Shown piece after piece: positions 12,785 through 22,451 of a stretch of 64,000 bases of DNA (the first letter of the stretch is position 1; every line of letters begins with the position of its first letter). The stretch lies in contig NC_079242.1 in NCBI RefSeq assembly GCF_028009165.1, forward strand, positions 1,488,001-1,552,000, written 5' to 3'. This DNA comes from Akanthomyces muscarius. Taxonomy: Eukaryota > Ascomycota > Sordariomycetes > Hypocreales > Cordycipitaceae. The notes under the pieces were generated by a model. The model was not told the DNA's origin, did not search any database, and saw nothing but the letters and a program-made list of their open reading frames with translations. The translations under genes and the position numbers were made by a program.

Positions 12785-13216
12785 CTACTGTTTGCGCTGC
12801 GCGGAATTCATTTGCGCAGCGGACTCGAGGAGCTCCTTTTTAGCCTCGGCGCAGGCCGTAGCGAGGTTGTCCTCTGCGTTTGTCCCATGGGCAGATGGAC
12901 GAGGTCCTCTTTTCACGCTTCTCTCAACAGCGCCGCGGAAGGTCCATGGACCAGGTCTGCGGTTGAGTGCCTCGTCAATGTCGAGTTCGCCTGCAGGCTT
13001 GGGGTAGTCTCGTGCGTAGGCCGGAAGAGGGTGGTTGGGATTCTGCGATCCAAGGACGCTGGCATTCATGTCGGGGCTCACCTCTGCGGCAGGCTTGCTT
13101 GATGAAGTAGTTGAAGTAGTTGAAGTAGTGCCACTGGCTGAAGAGGTTGAGGAGCGGCGGCTCTCGGGACAGATGTAAAGGGCGTTGGCTTCTTGAGCGG
13201 AAACCATTGTGGGCAT
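12785..13216 (-). CDS. small hydrophilic protein, function unknown
   Basis: A single-exon frame of 143 aa with no homologue I can name. The N-terminus reads MPTMVSAQEANALYICPESR. A low-complexity Ser/Thr stretch follows (about residues 21-42), then a Pro-rich middle (NPNHPLPAYARDYPKPAGE) and an Ala/Lys/Glu-rich C-terminus that may form a short helix. No signal peptide or membrane segment. A second in-frame ATG at 13207 is an equally good start. It is convergent with the TMEM205-like gene, with stops about 210 bp apart. Non-repetitive conserved-looking segments and an ATG-to-stop frame in a compact region favour a real gene over chance. Confidence 0.55.
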   Translation of the reverse strand: MPTMVSAQEANALYICPESRRSSTSSASGTTSTTSTTSSSKPAAEVSPDMNASVLGSQNPNHPLPAYARDYPKPAGELDIDEALNRRPGPWTFRGAVERSVKRGPRPSAHGTNAEDNLATACAEAKKELLESAAQMNSAQRKQ

Positions 13217-14069
13217 TGAATTTATAAATTAACGGCTCAAGTATTGGTTGGTGTGATTGCTTTTCCCTCTTGTGCGAGTGTAACTTTGCGTAGATGAGTT
13301 GATGCTTGTCAGTGGGGTTCTGTCTTCTGGGGTTCTGAGCACTTGGCAGAGGAGAGAGCGTCGGAGCCTTTATAATAGAATAGAGAATCTCAATGAATGG
13401 CTGGGAATGCGTCAGTTCAATTGCAAATAGCAATCTTATACTGGGCTGTGGAAAGTTTTTGCAGCTTAGTTATGGTCCGGCGCCCCGAGCGTTGCGCTTA
13501 TCGCCGTTCAAGAGAATTTTCATTTTTCGCCTGGCTAATAAAGTGGCGCGCGAGTCGCGTGCGCCTCTAGAGTGGCAAGCCAAAACAAAAAAAAAATAGA
13601 ATCAAGCCATTGAAATAATGGGCAACGCATAGCATGGATTATCAAACGACGATTTAGTAGTATCCGCCGAATTAGTCTTTACTTGCCTAGCTGAAAATAT
13701 GTACCATTGTCAACGACATCCGAGCAGGATTGGGAGTCAGCTGCGAGAATTCACTTTGATCAAGATATATTTTGGTTGATAAAGAAAGATAAAAGGATTA
13801 GAAAAGATGGAGAGGTCATAAAAGAATAGCAAAGATACAGAAAATAAGAAGATGAGAATAAAACGGAATATATGGATATATTCATTATATTTCTGTAAAG
13901 AGAGTTTTTGCTGATAGAACATGCTAATTCGAGGCATTGCCCTTTGATTTATTGTAGTTTATAAACATCGTCCTTTGATGAAGCCACTCAAAGTGCTTCT
14001 GCCAAACTCAAATTTCGACTCCAGTAAAAAAGGCTGTACTGCTCTGGACGCTATTTGGGGAGGAGGCCG
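13217..14069. other. intergenic with AT-rich patch
   Basis: No gene supported. About 13,600-13,980 is distinctly AT-rich compared with its surroundings (runs such as AAAGATAAAAGGATTAGAAA near 13,783). It lies between the promoter of the small gene and the 3' end of the F-box/ankyrin gene. No repeat structure was recognised. Confidence 0.45.
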
Positions 14070-15455
14070 TCATCGTACTGAGTCCACATTGGCTGCTTCG
14101 CCGCGCAGCAGCATTTGCTTGTCGCAAATCATGGCATGGCGAGCGGCGGCGGACGTCGGAAGGGCATCTCCACTGATGCACAATTTTGGTTTCAGGGTTG
14201 GGATAGCGTCGCCGTCCAAGCGAGCTTCTGTGAGCATATCAAGGACGTGGAAATACTCGTCATATCGGTGGGTCTGCCAGCTCCATTTTGCCGTGAGAAA
14301 CGAATGCAGCGCAGTCAACTTCTCCCGTGCGCAACAGCACCTCGGCGGTTCTTGATGCGTCGGCAGCCCTAGATGCATCTCTAGGCCGTTCTCCAACCAA
14401 AACAGCAGGCCTTTTGTTGGTGGCAGTCTTTGATTCGACTCCCAAGACGTAATCGAGTCCAGGTATATGTATATCGGCATGGGGGCGTAGCTGCTGTACA
14501 TGTTGGTCTGTTTATCAGACTCTTTTAGGTGCAGCTCGCTTTCTAGTGATAGCGGCTTCCGTCTACCGCCGCGCACGAAGACTTTTGCGCAGTGGTTGAC
14601 CTTGATGCCAGAGTCGAGAAGACGTTGCACTACCTCGATGCCGTGTTCGTGCATCTGGCGCGCTGCTGCGAAGATGGGTATGTGGAACCACTTCAGCCCT
14701 AGATTTCTCGATATTGCCTTTCCTTCCATCGTCGCGCCGAATCTGCAAAGCAAGTCAATCGCCGGGCGGTTCCAGACCACTGCCAGGGCTAGGGGGCATG
14801 GGTTGTTTCCGCGTTCGTTCTGCAGTCTGCCAGGGCTGGCGCCATTTTCAAGCAAACACTGTGCTGCTTCGACTGGTGCACCCGATCGTAGCGAGTTCAG
14901 CAGGCATCTGTCCAGGAAAGAAGTTTCGTCGATGAGCGGCATGGCCTTGGCAGCATCCGACTGTACAAATACTTCGAGAAGGGCCGCGTGCCTTTTCATG
15001 GACAGCGCTTTGGCGAGGGACGAGACTTCGTCATCAATATGTAGGTACTCGTAACGGTTGTTGACTACCTCCTTCGGAAGCTGCACGTTTGTGGTGGCGC
15101 CGAGCTCGAGGAGCACTCTGAAAGCACCAAGGCTCCCAAATTTGGCTGAGATTCGCAGAGACAGCGTTCTATACACCATCGAGTCCCAAGCATACTTTTT
15201 CACCTTGCGAATCGGCGCGGATACATGGGCACCATTGCAGACGGCTCGGCGGACCAATTCGGGTAGGTCCTTGCAGCATGCCCAGCGCAAGGCTCTATCG
15301 CAGCTGAGCTCATCGCGAAACAGGCACGGCTCAAGTCTCATATGCAGCTGCGTACAGCAGCGCGATAGAGCGAGAATGCCTGCCGTGTCAAGATGCCCCA
15401 GAATCAAGTAGAAGACATCGTTCACGAGGTCCGTGAGGCGCAGCGGCGTCGCCAT
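14070..15455 (-). CDS. F-box / ankyrin-repeat protein
   Basis: One uninterrupted frame of 461 aa. Residues about 5-45 form an F-box-like segment (LTDLVNDVFYLILGHLDTAGILALSRCC is the core). Degenerate ankyrin repeats follow: LGAFRVLLELGATTNV near residue 110, APVEAAQCLLENGASPGRLQ near 205, RPAIDLLCRFGATM near 240 and IEVVQRLLDSGIKVNHC near 285. This architecture is common and expanded in Sordariomycetes. F-box proteins usually dock substrates on SCF ubiquitin ligases, with ankyrin repeats as the likely binding surface; the specific substrate is unknown. No introns, and the C-terminal ~120 residues lack a recognisable domain. A purine-rich microsatellite lies about 260 bp upstream of the start. 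Membership is clear from sequence; the role is inferred. Confidence 0.85.
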   Translation of the reverse strand: MATPLRLTDLVNDVFYLILGHLDTAGILALSRCCTQLHMRLEPCLFRDELSCDRALRWACCKDLPELVRRAVCNGAHVSAPIRKVKKYAWDSMVYRTLSLRISAKFGSLGAFRVLLELGATTNVQLPKEVVNNRYEYLHIDDEVSSLAKALSMKRHAALLEVFVQSDAAKAMPLIDETSFLDRCLLNSLRSGAPVEAAQCLLENGASPGRLQNERGNNPCPLALAVVWNRPAIDLLCRFGATMEGKAISRNLGLKWFHIPIFAAARQMHEHGIEVVQRLLDSGIKVNHCAKVFVRGGRRKPLSLESELHLKESDKQTNMYSSYAPMPIYIYLDSITSWESNQRLPPTKGLLFWLENGLEMHLGLPTHQEPPRCCCAREKLTALHSFLTAKWSWQTHRYDEYFHVLDMLTEARLDGDAIPTLKPKLCISGDALPTSAAARHAMICDKQMLLRGEAANVDSVR

Positions 15456-15714
15456 AAGAGAATGCGAGTGCGAAGCGCAACGGGCATATAGTTACGGGTT
15501 GAGATACGGCGCGACTTTTTTTGCAGTTGCAGCATGCAGATCGAATTGCCGACCTGAGGAGGCAGCCAGACCGCGTCTCCCTGTCAGCCTCGTGATGATG
15601 GCTGAGGGAGGTTGAGAGCACGCTGCTGTTAGTGGGATATCCACTCGAAATAAGCCACCTGTGGTATGGACCCTTGATGCATCTTGAATGGCAGAAGAAA
15701 TGAAATAATGTCAA

Positions 15715-15807
15715 AGAAGAAGAAGAAGAAGAGGAGGAGGAGGAAGAGGAAGAAGAAGAAGAAAAAGAAAAAGAAAAAGAAAAAGAAAAAGAAAAAGAAA
15801 AAGAAAG
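15715..15807 (+). repeat. purine microsatellite (AAG)n/(GGA)n/(GAAAAA)n
   Basis: A 93-bp pure purine tract changes unit three times: AAG repeats, GAG/GGA repeats, AAG again, then about seven copies of GAAAAA. It sits 260 bp upstream of the minus-strand F-box/ankyrin ATG, so it is a pyrimidine tract on that gene's sense strand. Confidence 0.9.
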
Positions 15808-16111
15808 ATGAGCCTCCAGCTGTATGAATTTGAACATTCTACCAGGACGGCCTCGTACTTTTCACGCATACGTTACTGTAGCTACGCTGTAGCCAGTCTC
15901 ACGCACTAAATAAGAGTGCCACATGAACTTCAGAACAATGCATTCGGTGCGCAATGATTCATTCGGTCAAGAAAAAAACGAGGGAATATGCCTGCATTGC
16001 TACTAAATACATGCGCGCAGTATACAAAGAGATGCTATACAGAGGGCTCGAATTTACTCCATCGTATTACGCCGCTTTTTGATCGATTCCACGACACATG
16101 ATCGTCGTTCC

Positions 16112-16519
16112 CTAGTTCAACACCATGGTAAGCCAACAGACGGGACCTTGGCTATCTTTTGCATACCGAAATTTGGGGCACTTCATGCAGAGATTATGAT
16201 GGCATAATATCTCTTCAAACTCCTGATAGTCTTTCAGGAAATCCGGCACGTCCTCGACCTTGAACGTGCACAGTGTCGTCTCGTTGGGGCCCTCGCCGCA
16301 CGCGCAGCACCGCCACGGCTCAAACTTGGACTTTTTGGGACACATTGGCAGGAAGCACGCATGATCTCTTTCGATTTCTACCAAGGGTAGCGAAATATCG
16401 ATGCACGCGACGGCATGTGCAAAGATGTAGTTAGCCGCTTCCAACGCCGGCTCGCAAAAGAAGGTGCCTGGGACTTTGCAGCCGCAGCCATGGTAGGTGA
16501 CGAAATGTAGGACACACAT
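16112..16519 (-). CDS. small Cys-rich protein, function unknown
   Basis: Single-exon frame of 135 aa starting MCVLHFVTYHGCGCKVPG. It contains 14 or so cysteines, several in closely spaced pairs (CGC, CCACG, CHHNLCMKC), plus nearby histidines, which suggests zinc binding rather than secretion. No signal peptide is visible. Many fungal genomes encode short proteins beginning MC-x(5-10)-CGC or CGH with scattered Cys pairs; this looks like one of them. No catalytic motif recognised. Possible alternative: a chance frame, but the Cys pairing and the length argue against that. Confidence 0.6.
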   Translation of the reverse strand: MCVLHFVTYHGCGCKVPGTFFCEPALEAANYIFAHAVACIDISLPLVEIERDHACFLPMCPKKSKFEPWRCCACGEGPNETTLCTFKVEDVPDFLKDYQEFEEILCHHNLCMKCPKFRYAKDSQGPVCWLTMVLN

Positions 16520-17520
16520 GAGTGCTGTTGTTGGTCGGATCGATTCAGGAATATGATTCGTGTTGGTTATTTTCGAAGATGAAAGAGGATGATGTGGTAT
16601 GGATATCCATGGGTAAAGGTCATTTGACTATAGTATGACGCTTTTGGTTATATGCTTCGGATTCGCCTCCTCCGTGTGAAGCAGGTGATTTTTCTTTCCT
16701 CTCCCTTCATTTTGGAAAAAGAAATCGTAAAAGTTCCACCGCATAGTTTTTGTGCACAGCTGTCGTCAGTGTCCTCGTGAGACACCTCTTCGATTGCACC
16801 AGGCGGCTCGAGGCGTCAACTGGACCAGTGGGCAAGTGCCGGCAACAGGTCACCGGTCTGGCAGTGACAGGTGGGCTGTACCACCGAACTAATCTATGGT
16901 TGGCGAGCAAAATCTCTCGGATGGGATGGAGGAGTTTTGGAGGTGAGCACAAGCACAACTGAGTAGCGGCTGTGGATGCGGTGCATGCGCCCGCATATTC
17001 TACTTTTTTCCTTGCGTAACCTTGGGCAAACTGCAGACTATGTATCGGCTTGGTGTTCCAGGATAATTCACATGTCCCTCGTCTTAGATAGTCGAAGCCT
17101 TCCGGGTCCTCGGGTTTGTGCCTGATGGTAATGGCCCAGAAGCAGCATCACAGTGACGTGCGCACGCTTGATCCCAGGATGGGCATCGCTTACCTACCTG
17201 GCTTATAGGTAAATTTAGCTCTCTATTCAGACATGTACGGCCACAGCCAAGTGAATAATCTGGATCCCGTCCGATCTCCGAGCGAAAACCACTTGAGCGC
17301 CAGATTAGTAGTTGGGTCGGAGACGACCAGCGAACACCGGGTGCTGTACATGTTTTTTTGGTGGTCTTGTATTTTTTTCTTAACCCCACTGAGTTTTTGT
17401 TGTGTCCTGTGAGCTTTATTGTGTTTTGTGAAGCGAGTGTAAGGTGACGAATTTATTCGTTTCATATCCCTGTGGCCAACTGCATGCAGACCGATACGCA
17501 TTATCGACGACACACTAAGA
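16520..17520. other. intergenic, no gene seen
   Basis: Short frames only, none with recognisable domains or splice-linked partners. It holds the 5' flank of the Cys-rich gene and the distal upstream region of ERG3. Confidence 0.4.
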
Positions 17521-17531
17521 GTGGCAGTGCC

Positions 17532-17611
17532 ATCACCCGAGTGCGAGACGCCAAGTAGCGTACAGGAGAAATTCGGCACGCTCAATTTCCGCCCATTGCA
17601 AATCACCCGAC
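17532..17611 (+). promoter_or_regulatory. paired SRE-like sites upstream of ERG3
   Basis: ATCACCCGAG (17532-17541) and ATCACCCGAC (17602-17611) are two near-identical decamers 70 bp apart, starting about 560 and 490 bp before the ERG3 ATG. They match the sterol regulatory element ATCACCCCAC bound by fungal SREBP factors (Sre1/SrbA) at 8 and 9 of 10 positions. ERG3 is a classic SREBP target, so location and sequence agree, but binding is inferred. Confidence 0.4.
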
Positions 17612-18092
17612 CTGGACTTGCACGACATTCCCGGCGCGACTGGCCTCACTATCTGGTTACATGGGTGCAGCGTGCATCTGCAGAGGCGTGCTGCGGCGCC
17701 GAGGTGGTCTGGTCTCTCTTGTCGTGCCCACTGTTCCAGGAACAAAAATGAGCTGCGGCTAGGGAGGTCTGGCGCCACCGGAGACAGTGCCAGGCCGAGC
17801 GATCGCGCACTGTGACCCCGGCAGCGGGCGGCGGGAACAGGCAAAGCAGAAAGTGGCATGACTGGGATCCCTTCGGCTTCCGCTCAATCCGTGGGCGGGC
17901 CTTTTGGGCTGGCCGAGTGGAGCGGGCATCGCTTAGTCAAAAAAAAATTGAAATGAGTTGATCTTATCTAAATACTCGGTAGAGCAAACACTTTTCCCTC
18001 CCCTCCGTACAAACGCTTCTCGCCACAACGACTTCTTCTTTTTTTCAGTTCCTTGGCCCTTGCCGTGCTCGAGGTACAGCCAGTCGCACAAG

Positions 18093-19097
18093 ATGGATAC
18101 CGCCCTCGAGATCCTCGATCCCCTCGTCTTCGACCATGCCTACTCATACTTCTTTCCCGGCCCGGCCGTGGCCTGCGACGCTGTTTCCACCGCCTCCTGG
18201 TCGACCACGTCGCTGTTGAACGCCGTCGCCGCGCACAACGCCACCGCAAAGGTCGCCGCCTCGGCCATTGACTCGTGCATCGTCTCGTCGCTGCCGCGCG
18301 ACGACATTCGCCGCCAATGCGCCTCGATTTTGTTTGTCGCCGGCTTTGGTGCCGCCGCCATTTACTTCCTCTTCGCCGCCTTTTCCTACTACTGCGTCTT
18401 TGACCGTCGTCTCGAGTACCACCCGCGGTTTCTCAAGAACCAGATCCGTCAAGAAATCATGTCCTCGCTCTGGGCCATTCCCCTCATCGACCTTCTCAGT
18501 CTGCCGTTTTTCCTCGCCGAGGTTCGCGGCCACAGCCTGCTCTACACGCGCATCGACGAGTACGGCTGGCCCTGGCTCTTTGTCTCGACTCTCATCTACA
18601 TGGTCTTCAACGACTTCTTCATCTACTGGATTCACAGATTGGAGCACCACCCCAGCGTTTACAAATACGTTCACAAGCCTCACCACAAGTGGATTGTTCC
18701 CACGCCATGGGCTGCGATTGCTTTCCACCCCGTCGACGGATTCCTGCAGTCGACTCCATACCACATCTTTGTCTTCATCTGCCCAATGCAAAAGTACCTC
18801 TACGCTGTGCTCTTCATTCTGGTGCAGCTCTGGACCATTTTCATTCACGACGGCGACATGATCACCGGCACCTGGTCCGAAAAGTTCATCAACAGCCCTG
18901 CGCACCACACCCTTCACCACATGTACTTTACTTGCAACTATGGCCAGTACTTTACCTGGGCCGACAGCTACTTTGACTCGCACCGCGAGCCGAAACCCGA
19001 GCTTGACCCTATTCACGATGCACTACGCGTGATGCGTGAGAAGGGTCTCATTGACGAGAAGGGTAACCCCATTCCCCAAAAGAATAAGAGCGACTAG
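18093..19097 (+). CDS. erg3: Delta(7)-sterol C5(6)-desaturase ERG3
   Basis: Single-exon frame of 334 aa. ERG3 introduces the C5-C6 double bond in episterol-type intermediates of ergosterol synthesis in the endoplasmic reticulum, using a di-iron centre. Histidine clusters of the fatty-acid hydroxylase superfamily are present: H181RLEHH186, H194KPHH198 and H271H272TLHH276. Hydrophobic membrane segments lie at about 75-102, 125-145 and 158-180, with another near 222-252. Size fits the family. The frame is open 45 codons further upstream, but the sequence there is not ERG3-like and includes a TTTTTTTCAG tract, so the ATG at 18093 is taken. SREBP-type sites lie upstream. Filamentous fungi often have two or three ERG3 paralogues; which one this is cannot be told here. 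Confidence 0.95.
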   Translation: MDTALEILDPLVFDHAYSYFFPGPAVACDAVSTASWSTTSLLNAVAAHNATAKVAASAIDSCIVSSLPRDDIRRQCASILFVAGFGAAAIYFLFAAFSYYCVFDRRLEYHPRFLKNQIRQEIMSSLWAIPLIDLLSLPFFLAEVRGHSLLYTRIDEYGWPWLFVSTLIYMVFNDFFIYWIHRLEHHPSVYKYVHKPHHKWIVPTPWAAIAFHPVDGFLQSTPYHIFVFICPMQKYLYAVLFILVQLWTIFIHDGDMITGTWSEKFINSPAHHTLHHMYFTCNYGQYFTWADSYFDSHREPKPELDPIHDALRVMREKGLIDEKGNPIPQKNKSD

Positions 19098-20027
19098 ATT
19101 CGGAAGCAAAAGCGGTCACAACAGGGAGACTTTTCCCCATTTACGAGCATTGCGTTTTTTTTCTCTCATCTTGTTGGGAGTCATACTTTTAATATAATAG
19201 ACAACGTCAAAGGGCAACCTGCTTTCTTGTTATCATAGCAGGGACTGGGCTGGCGCCCCTTTTCCCCGCCGCGCCTTGTCGCACATTGCCCGAACAAATC
19301 CGAGCAAGCATTGGACTACAATTTTTCTCCTTGCAAAAAAAAAAAGTACATAGACAGCGTGATGTCTGCTTCAAAGTCATATAATAGCTGCATTTTATTT
19401 CTATGCGGAATAAACAGTACATATTTCATACCTCAGTCTTGTCTCCAGTCGTGAACCAAGTCGCAGGTTAGATCCGAGGCCCGTACGAAAACGAGGCCCC
19501 GTCACACGAATACGATTAGCGCCGAAAAGACAGTGCGCCCCGAATCGGCCAGACGGTGTGCTTGGCGTTCTTGTGAGGGGCGAGCTGGAACCCGTGGTAG
19601 CCGTGGAAGCTCCAATTAATCTAGGTACTGGTAATAAGAGTCGGGAACTTGGTCGCTAGCCTGATGTCAACGGCCTTTCGGTCTAGACATTGGCGGGATG
19701 CAAGCACACGAGACCAGTCCCACATGGATATTTCTGTCTTTCGTGTCCATGTAGTTGTCGTTGTTGCTTCTTGACAGAGCGCACGTTCTATCGCTTTTTC
19801 AGCAATGGCCGACTGGCCGACGACGAACTGAAACAGAGGCCAATTACGTAGAATCGGGTGCTGAAGCCGAGCGCTAACAGTCGCACGACTCCGCCCAGCA
19901 TGACATGACTGTCCTGTCCCAGCCTCGCCCAGCCTTGGAGTTGCATATCTCATTTCTTGCTCTGCTCTGTTTCCTGCTTGGGTCATACTACACAAAGCAA
20001 ACAGGGTGAGGGTACACTGCTTGCGCA
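19098..20027. other. intergenic with orphan exon-like fragment
   Basis: It contains the ERG3 3' flank and the promoter of the secreted hydrolase. Between 19516 and 19620 on the minus strand, 34 codons plus stop look protein-like but have no supported upstream exon; this is listed separately. Nothing else is recognised. Confidence 0.45.
19516..19620 (-). pseudogene. orphan terminal-exon-like fragment
   Basis: On the minus strand, a CCTAG acceptor-like sequence is followed by 34 codons and a TAA. The peptide contains FHGYHGFQLAPHKNAKHT and then WPIRGALSFRR. The composition (aromatics, HGYHGF, PHKNAKH) looks like a conserved C-terminus, not random sequence. Upstream on the same strand (19,621-20,027) I cannot find convincing partner exons before running into the divergent hydrolase gene. 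It could be the remnant of a truncated gene or the last exon of a poorly recognised one. Family not identified. Confidence 0.3.
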
Positions 20028-21955
20028 ATGAGATATACAGCAGCTGTGTTGGCAGGAGTTGCCGCCCTGGCGCAGGGCCAGCAATCCACCACGAGCAGCG
20101 CCAATGACAGCTTTGACTGGGAAAAGCTGCCGCCCTCCACGGTCCTCTCGTACCGGCCCTGCTACGACGGCTACGAGTGCGCGCGCCTGACGGTGCCCAT
20201 GGACTGGCAAAACGCCACCGCCGACCCGCGCCTCGTCGTGCTGGCCGTCATCCGCCTGCCGGCCGTCGTGCCCGCCTCGGACCCGACCTTTGGCGGCACC
20301 GTCATCACCAACCCGGGCGGGCCGGGGGGCTCCGGCGTCGACAGCGTGCGCGGCGGTCCGGGACGCCGGCTGCGCGACACGCTCGACAGGCCCGGCCGCC
20401 GGCACTACGAGATCCTGTCGTTTGACCCGCGCGGCGTCGGCCGCAGCTGGCCGCGCGCCAACTGTCTGCCGCACAACGACCTGGCGCGCGACGCCTTTGC
20501 GTACGAGGAGCGCGGCGTCGGCATCCTCGACGGGTCCGAGCCCTCGGCCGTCCCGCGCATCCTCGGCATGTACAGGAGCTTCATGGCGACGTGCGACGCG
20601 GAGAGCGCGGCCGGCACCCCCGGCGCGGAGATTATGGGCTACATGAGCACGCCGAGCGTCGCGCGCGACATGGTCCAGATTGTGGACAAGATTGACGAGC
20701 ATCTCAGGGCGGAGGGGATGGTGGGTGTGGATGATGAGGGAGACGAGAATGATGAGCGTCTCGAACTGCGAAAGAGGGCTCACGACAAGGATGACGTCCC
20801 GCGTCTGCAGTACGTGGGCTATTCGTACGGCACCATCCTGGGTAACTACTTTGCCTCACTGTTTCCTGAACGTGTTGGTCGCCTCATCCTTGATGGTGTT
20901 GTCGATGCCAAAGACTACTCCTCGGGCCCAGTAAGTAAAAACCTGCGACAATTTCTACCATCCCTCATGCTAAATTGTTTTCGTTGTTGTAGGGCTGGAT
21001 CACTAGCACCATTGATGCCGACAACATTACTTCTCATTTCTACAGCGGCTGTCATGCTGCCGGTGTCTCTGTCTGCCCTCTCGTGCAGGTCGGCGACAAG
21101 TCGGGCGCCGACATCGAGGCTCGGGTCGAGGACTTCATCGCCGCCCTCGCCGACGAGCCGCTCCCCATCCGGACGCCCGGCGGCGGCTTTTCGGCGCTCA
21201 CACCCGCCGACGTGCGCATCGCCGCTGCCATCAGCAGCTACAACCCCGGTGCATCCTTCAAACCCTTGGCCGCGTCGCTGGCCGACCTCCTCCGCGGCAA
21301 CGCGACCTCGTTCGTGCAGCTCCTCGACAAGATTGGCGCGTTTCCGCACCTACGCGACGCGTGCGCCGCCGGCGGCGCCGACAGCATCACGGTGCCCGTC
21401 ATGCAGCTCGCGGTCAACGAGGCCAGCATCGCGACGCGCTGCGCCGACGGCGAGGACGTGACAAGCAAAGACCTGGACTGGTGGCGCGGCTTCGTCGCCG
21501 GCGAGGGCCAGACGTCGCGGACCTTTGGCAGCTTCTGGTCCAAGATCCGCCTGCCCTGCGCGGGCTTCCGCTTCCCGCGCAACTGGCCCTTCACGGGCCC
21601 ATTTACGACGCCGCGCCACGAGAGGACCAAGCACGGGCGGCCAGTGCCGGGCAAGCCGGCCGCGCCGCTGCTGTTCCTGTCCAGCCGCCTCGACCCCGTC
21701 ACGCCGCTGCGGTCGGCGCGCCGCATGGCCGCCGAGCACCCGGGCGCCGCGGTCGTGGTGCAGGAGTCCATGGGCCACTGCGCGCTGGGGTCCGCCAAGA
21801 GCGACTGCACCTGGGGCATTGCGCGCGAGTACATGGAGACGGGCAAGGTTCCGTCGCGCGAGACTGTGTGCCAGTCGGACTTTGATCCGTGGAAAAAGGA
21901 CGCCGAGCTGGAAGCGTCGAGCTTTGTGATTGATGCGCCGCGTTTCCCTTTCTGA
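20028..21955 (+). CDS. secreted alpha/beta-hydrolase, tripeptidyl-aminopeptidase (TAP) type
   Basis: Two exons, 20028-20930 and 20993-21955, joined in phase 0 across a GTAAGT...TAG intron, give 621 aa. Residues 1-18 form a signal peptide ending near AQGQQ, so export is expected. The alpha/beta-hydrolase core shows an NPGGPGGSG oxyanion-type loop (95-103), SFDPRGVGRS (131-140), and the nucleophile S266 in VGYSYGT. A TAP-like C-terminal domain supplies D535 (SSRLDPVTP) and H563 (SMGHCAL), completing the Ser-Asp-His triad. Members of this group remove N-terminal peptides or act on small esters; the substrate is not predictable. An acidic stretch with dibasic residues near 230-256 is an insertion just before the nucleophile strand. 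Very high third-position GC creates long antisense frames, which are shadows. Confidence 0.9.
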
Positions 21956-22451
21956 TAAAGCAGCATATAGCGCGTAATCAAAACATTTTGCGTACATTGT
22001 TTTGAAAATCAATAATTTCTTTTTCACCAGCATGATACTTTATATCATCGGAGATAATCATGCATTCCATTCCCGTAGCGTCGCTGCCAGTAGCTTACTC
22101 GACAGATATCTCACTACCCTGTATGAGCATGTAGTTGTTTAGTGAAATGGTAAGGCGGGCAACTACGCAGCAGTCTAGGCGCTCCTTGATCTAAACTTTT
22201 CAAATAATAGCAAACTTCGTTTTCAAATAAACACTAAAGCGTTGATATACCTATCCGCGCTGAGGATATTTCGCTATTCGGTATCCCACCAACAAATCCA
22301 TGACTAATCACCAATGGCGGACCAAGTTTCGAATCTCACCATTTCAACTCGTCAGCTCCCCAGATATTTCTCACATCTTCTAAGATATAATCGCATCTTG
22401 TGATCAAGCTCTAACAAGTGTCAATAAATTTATCATCAACTGGCACCAAGG
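21956..22451. other. intergenic, AT-rich
   Basis: No gene seen. An AT-rich spacer contains the 3' flank of the hydrolase and the promoter of the HAD phosphatase; no repeats recognised. Confidence 0.5.

Noticed and set aside
17958..18092. 45-codon N-terminal extension of ERG3
   Set aside because: The extension has no ERG3-like sequence, contains a Phe run encoded by a polypyrimidine/CAG tract, and the ATG at 18093 gives the normal family start.
18144..19016. 290-aa antisense frame across ERG3
   Set aside because: It mirrors the GC-rich third positions of ERG3; composition is Val/Asp/Gly/Arg-rich with no domain. ERG3 on the plus strand has all catalytic histidines.
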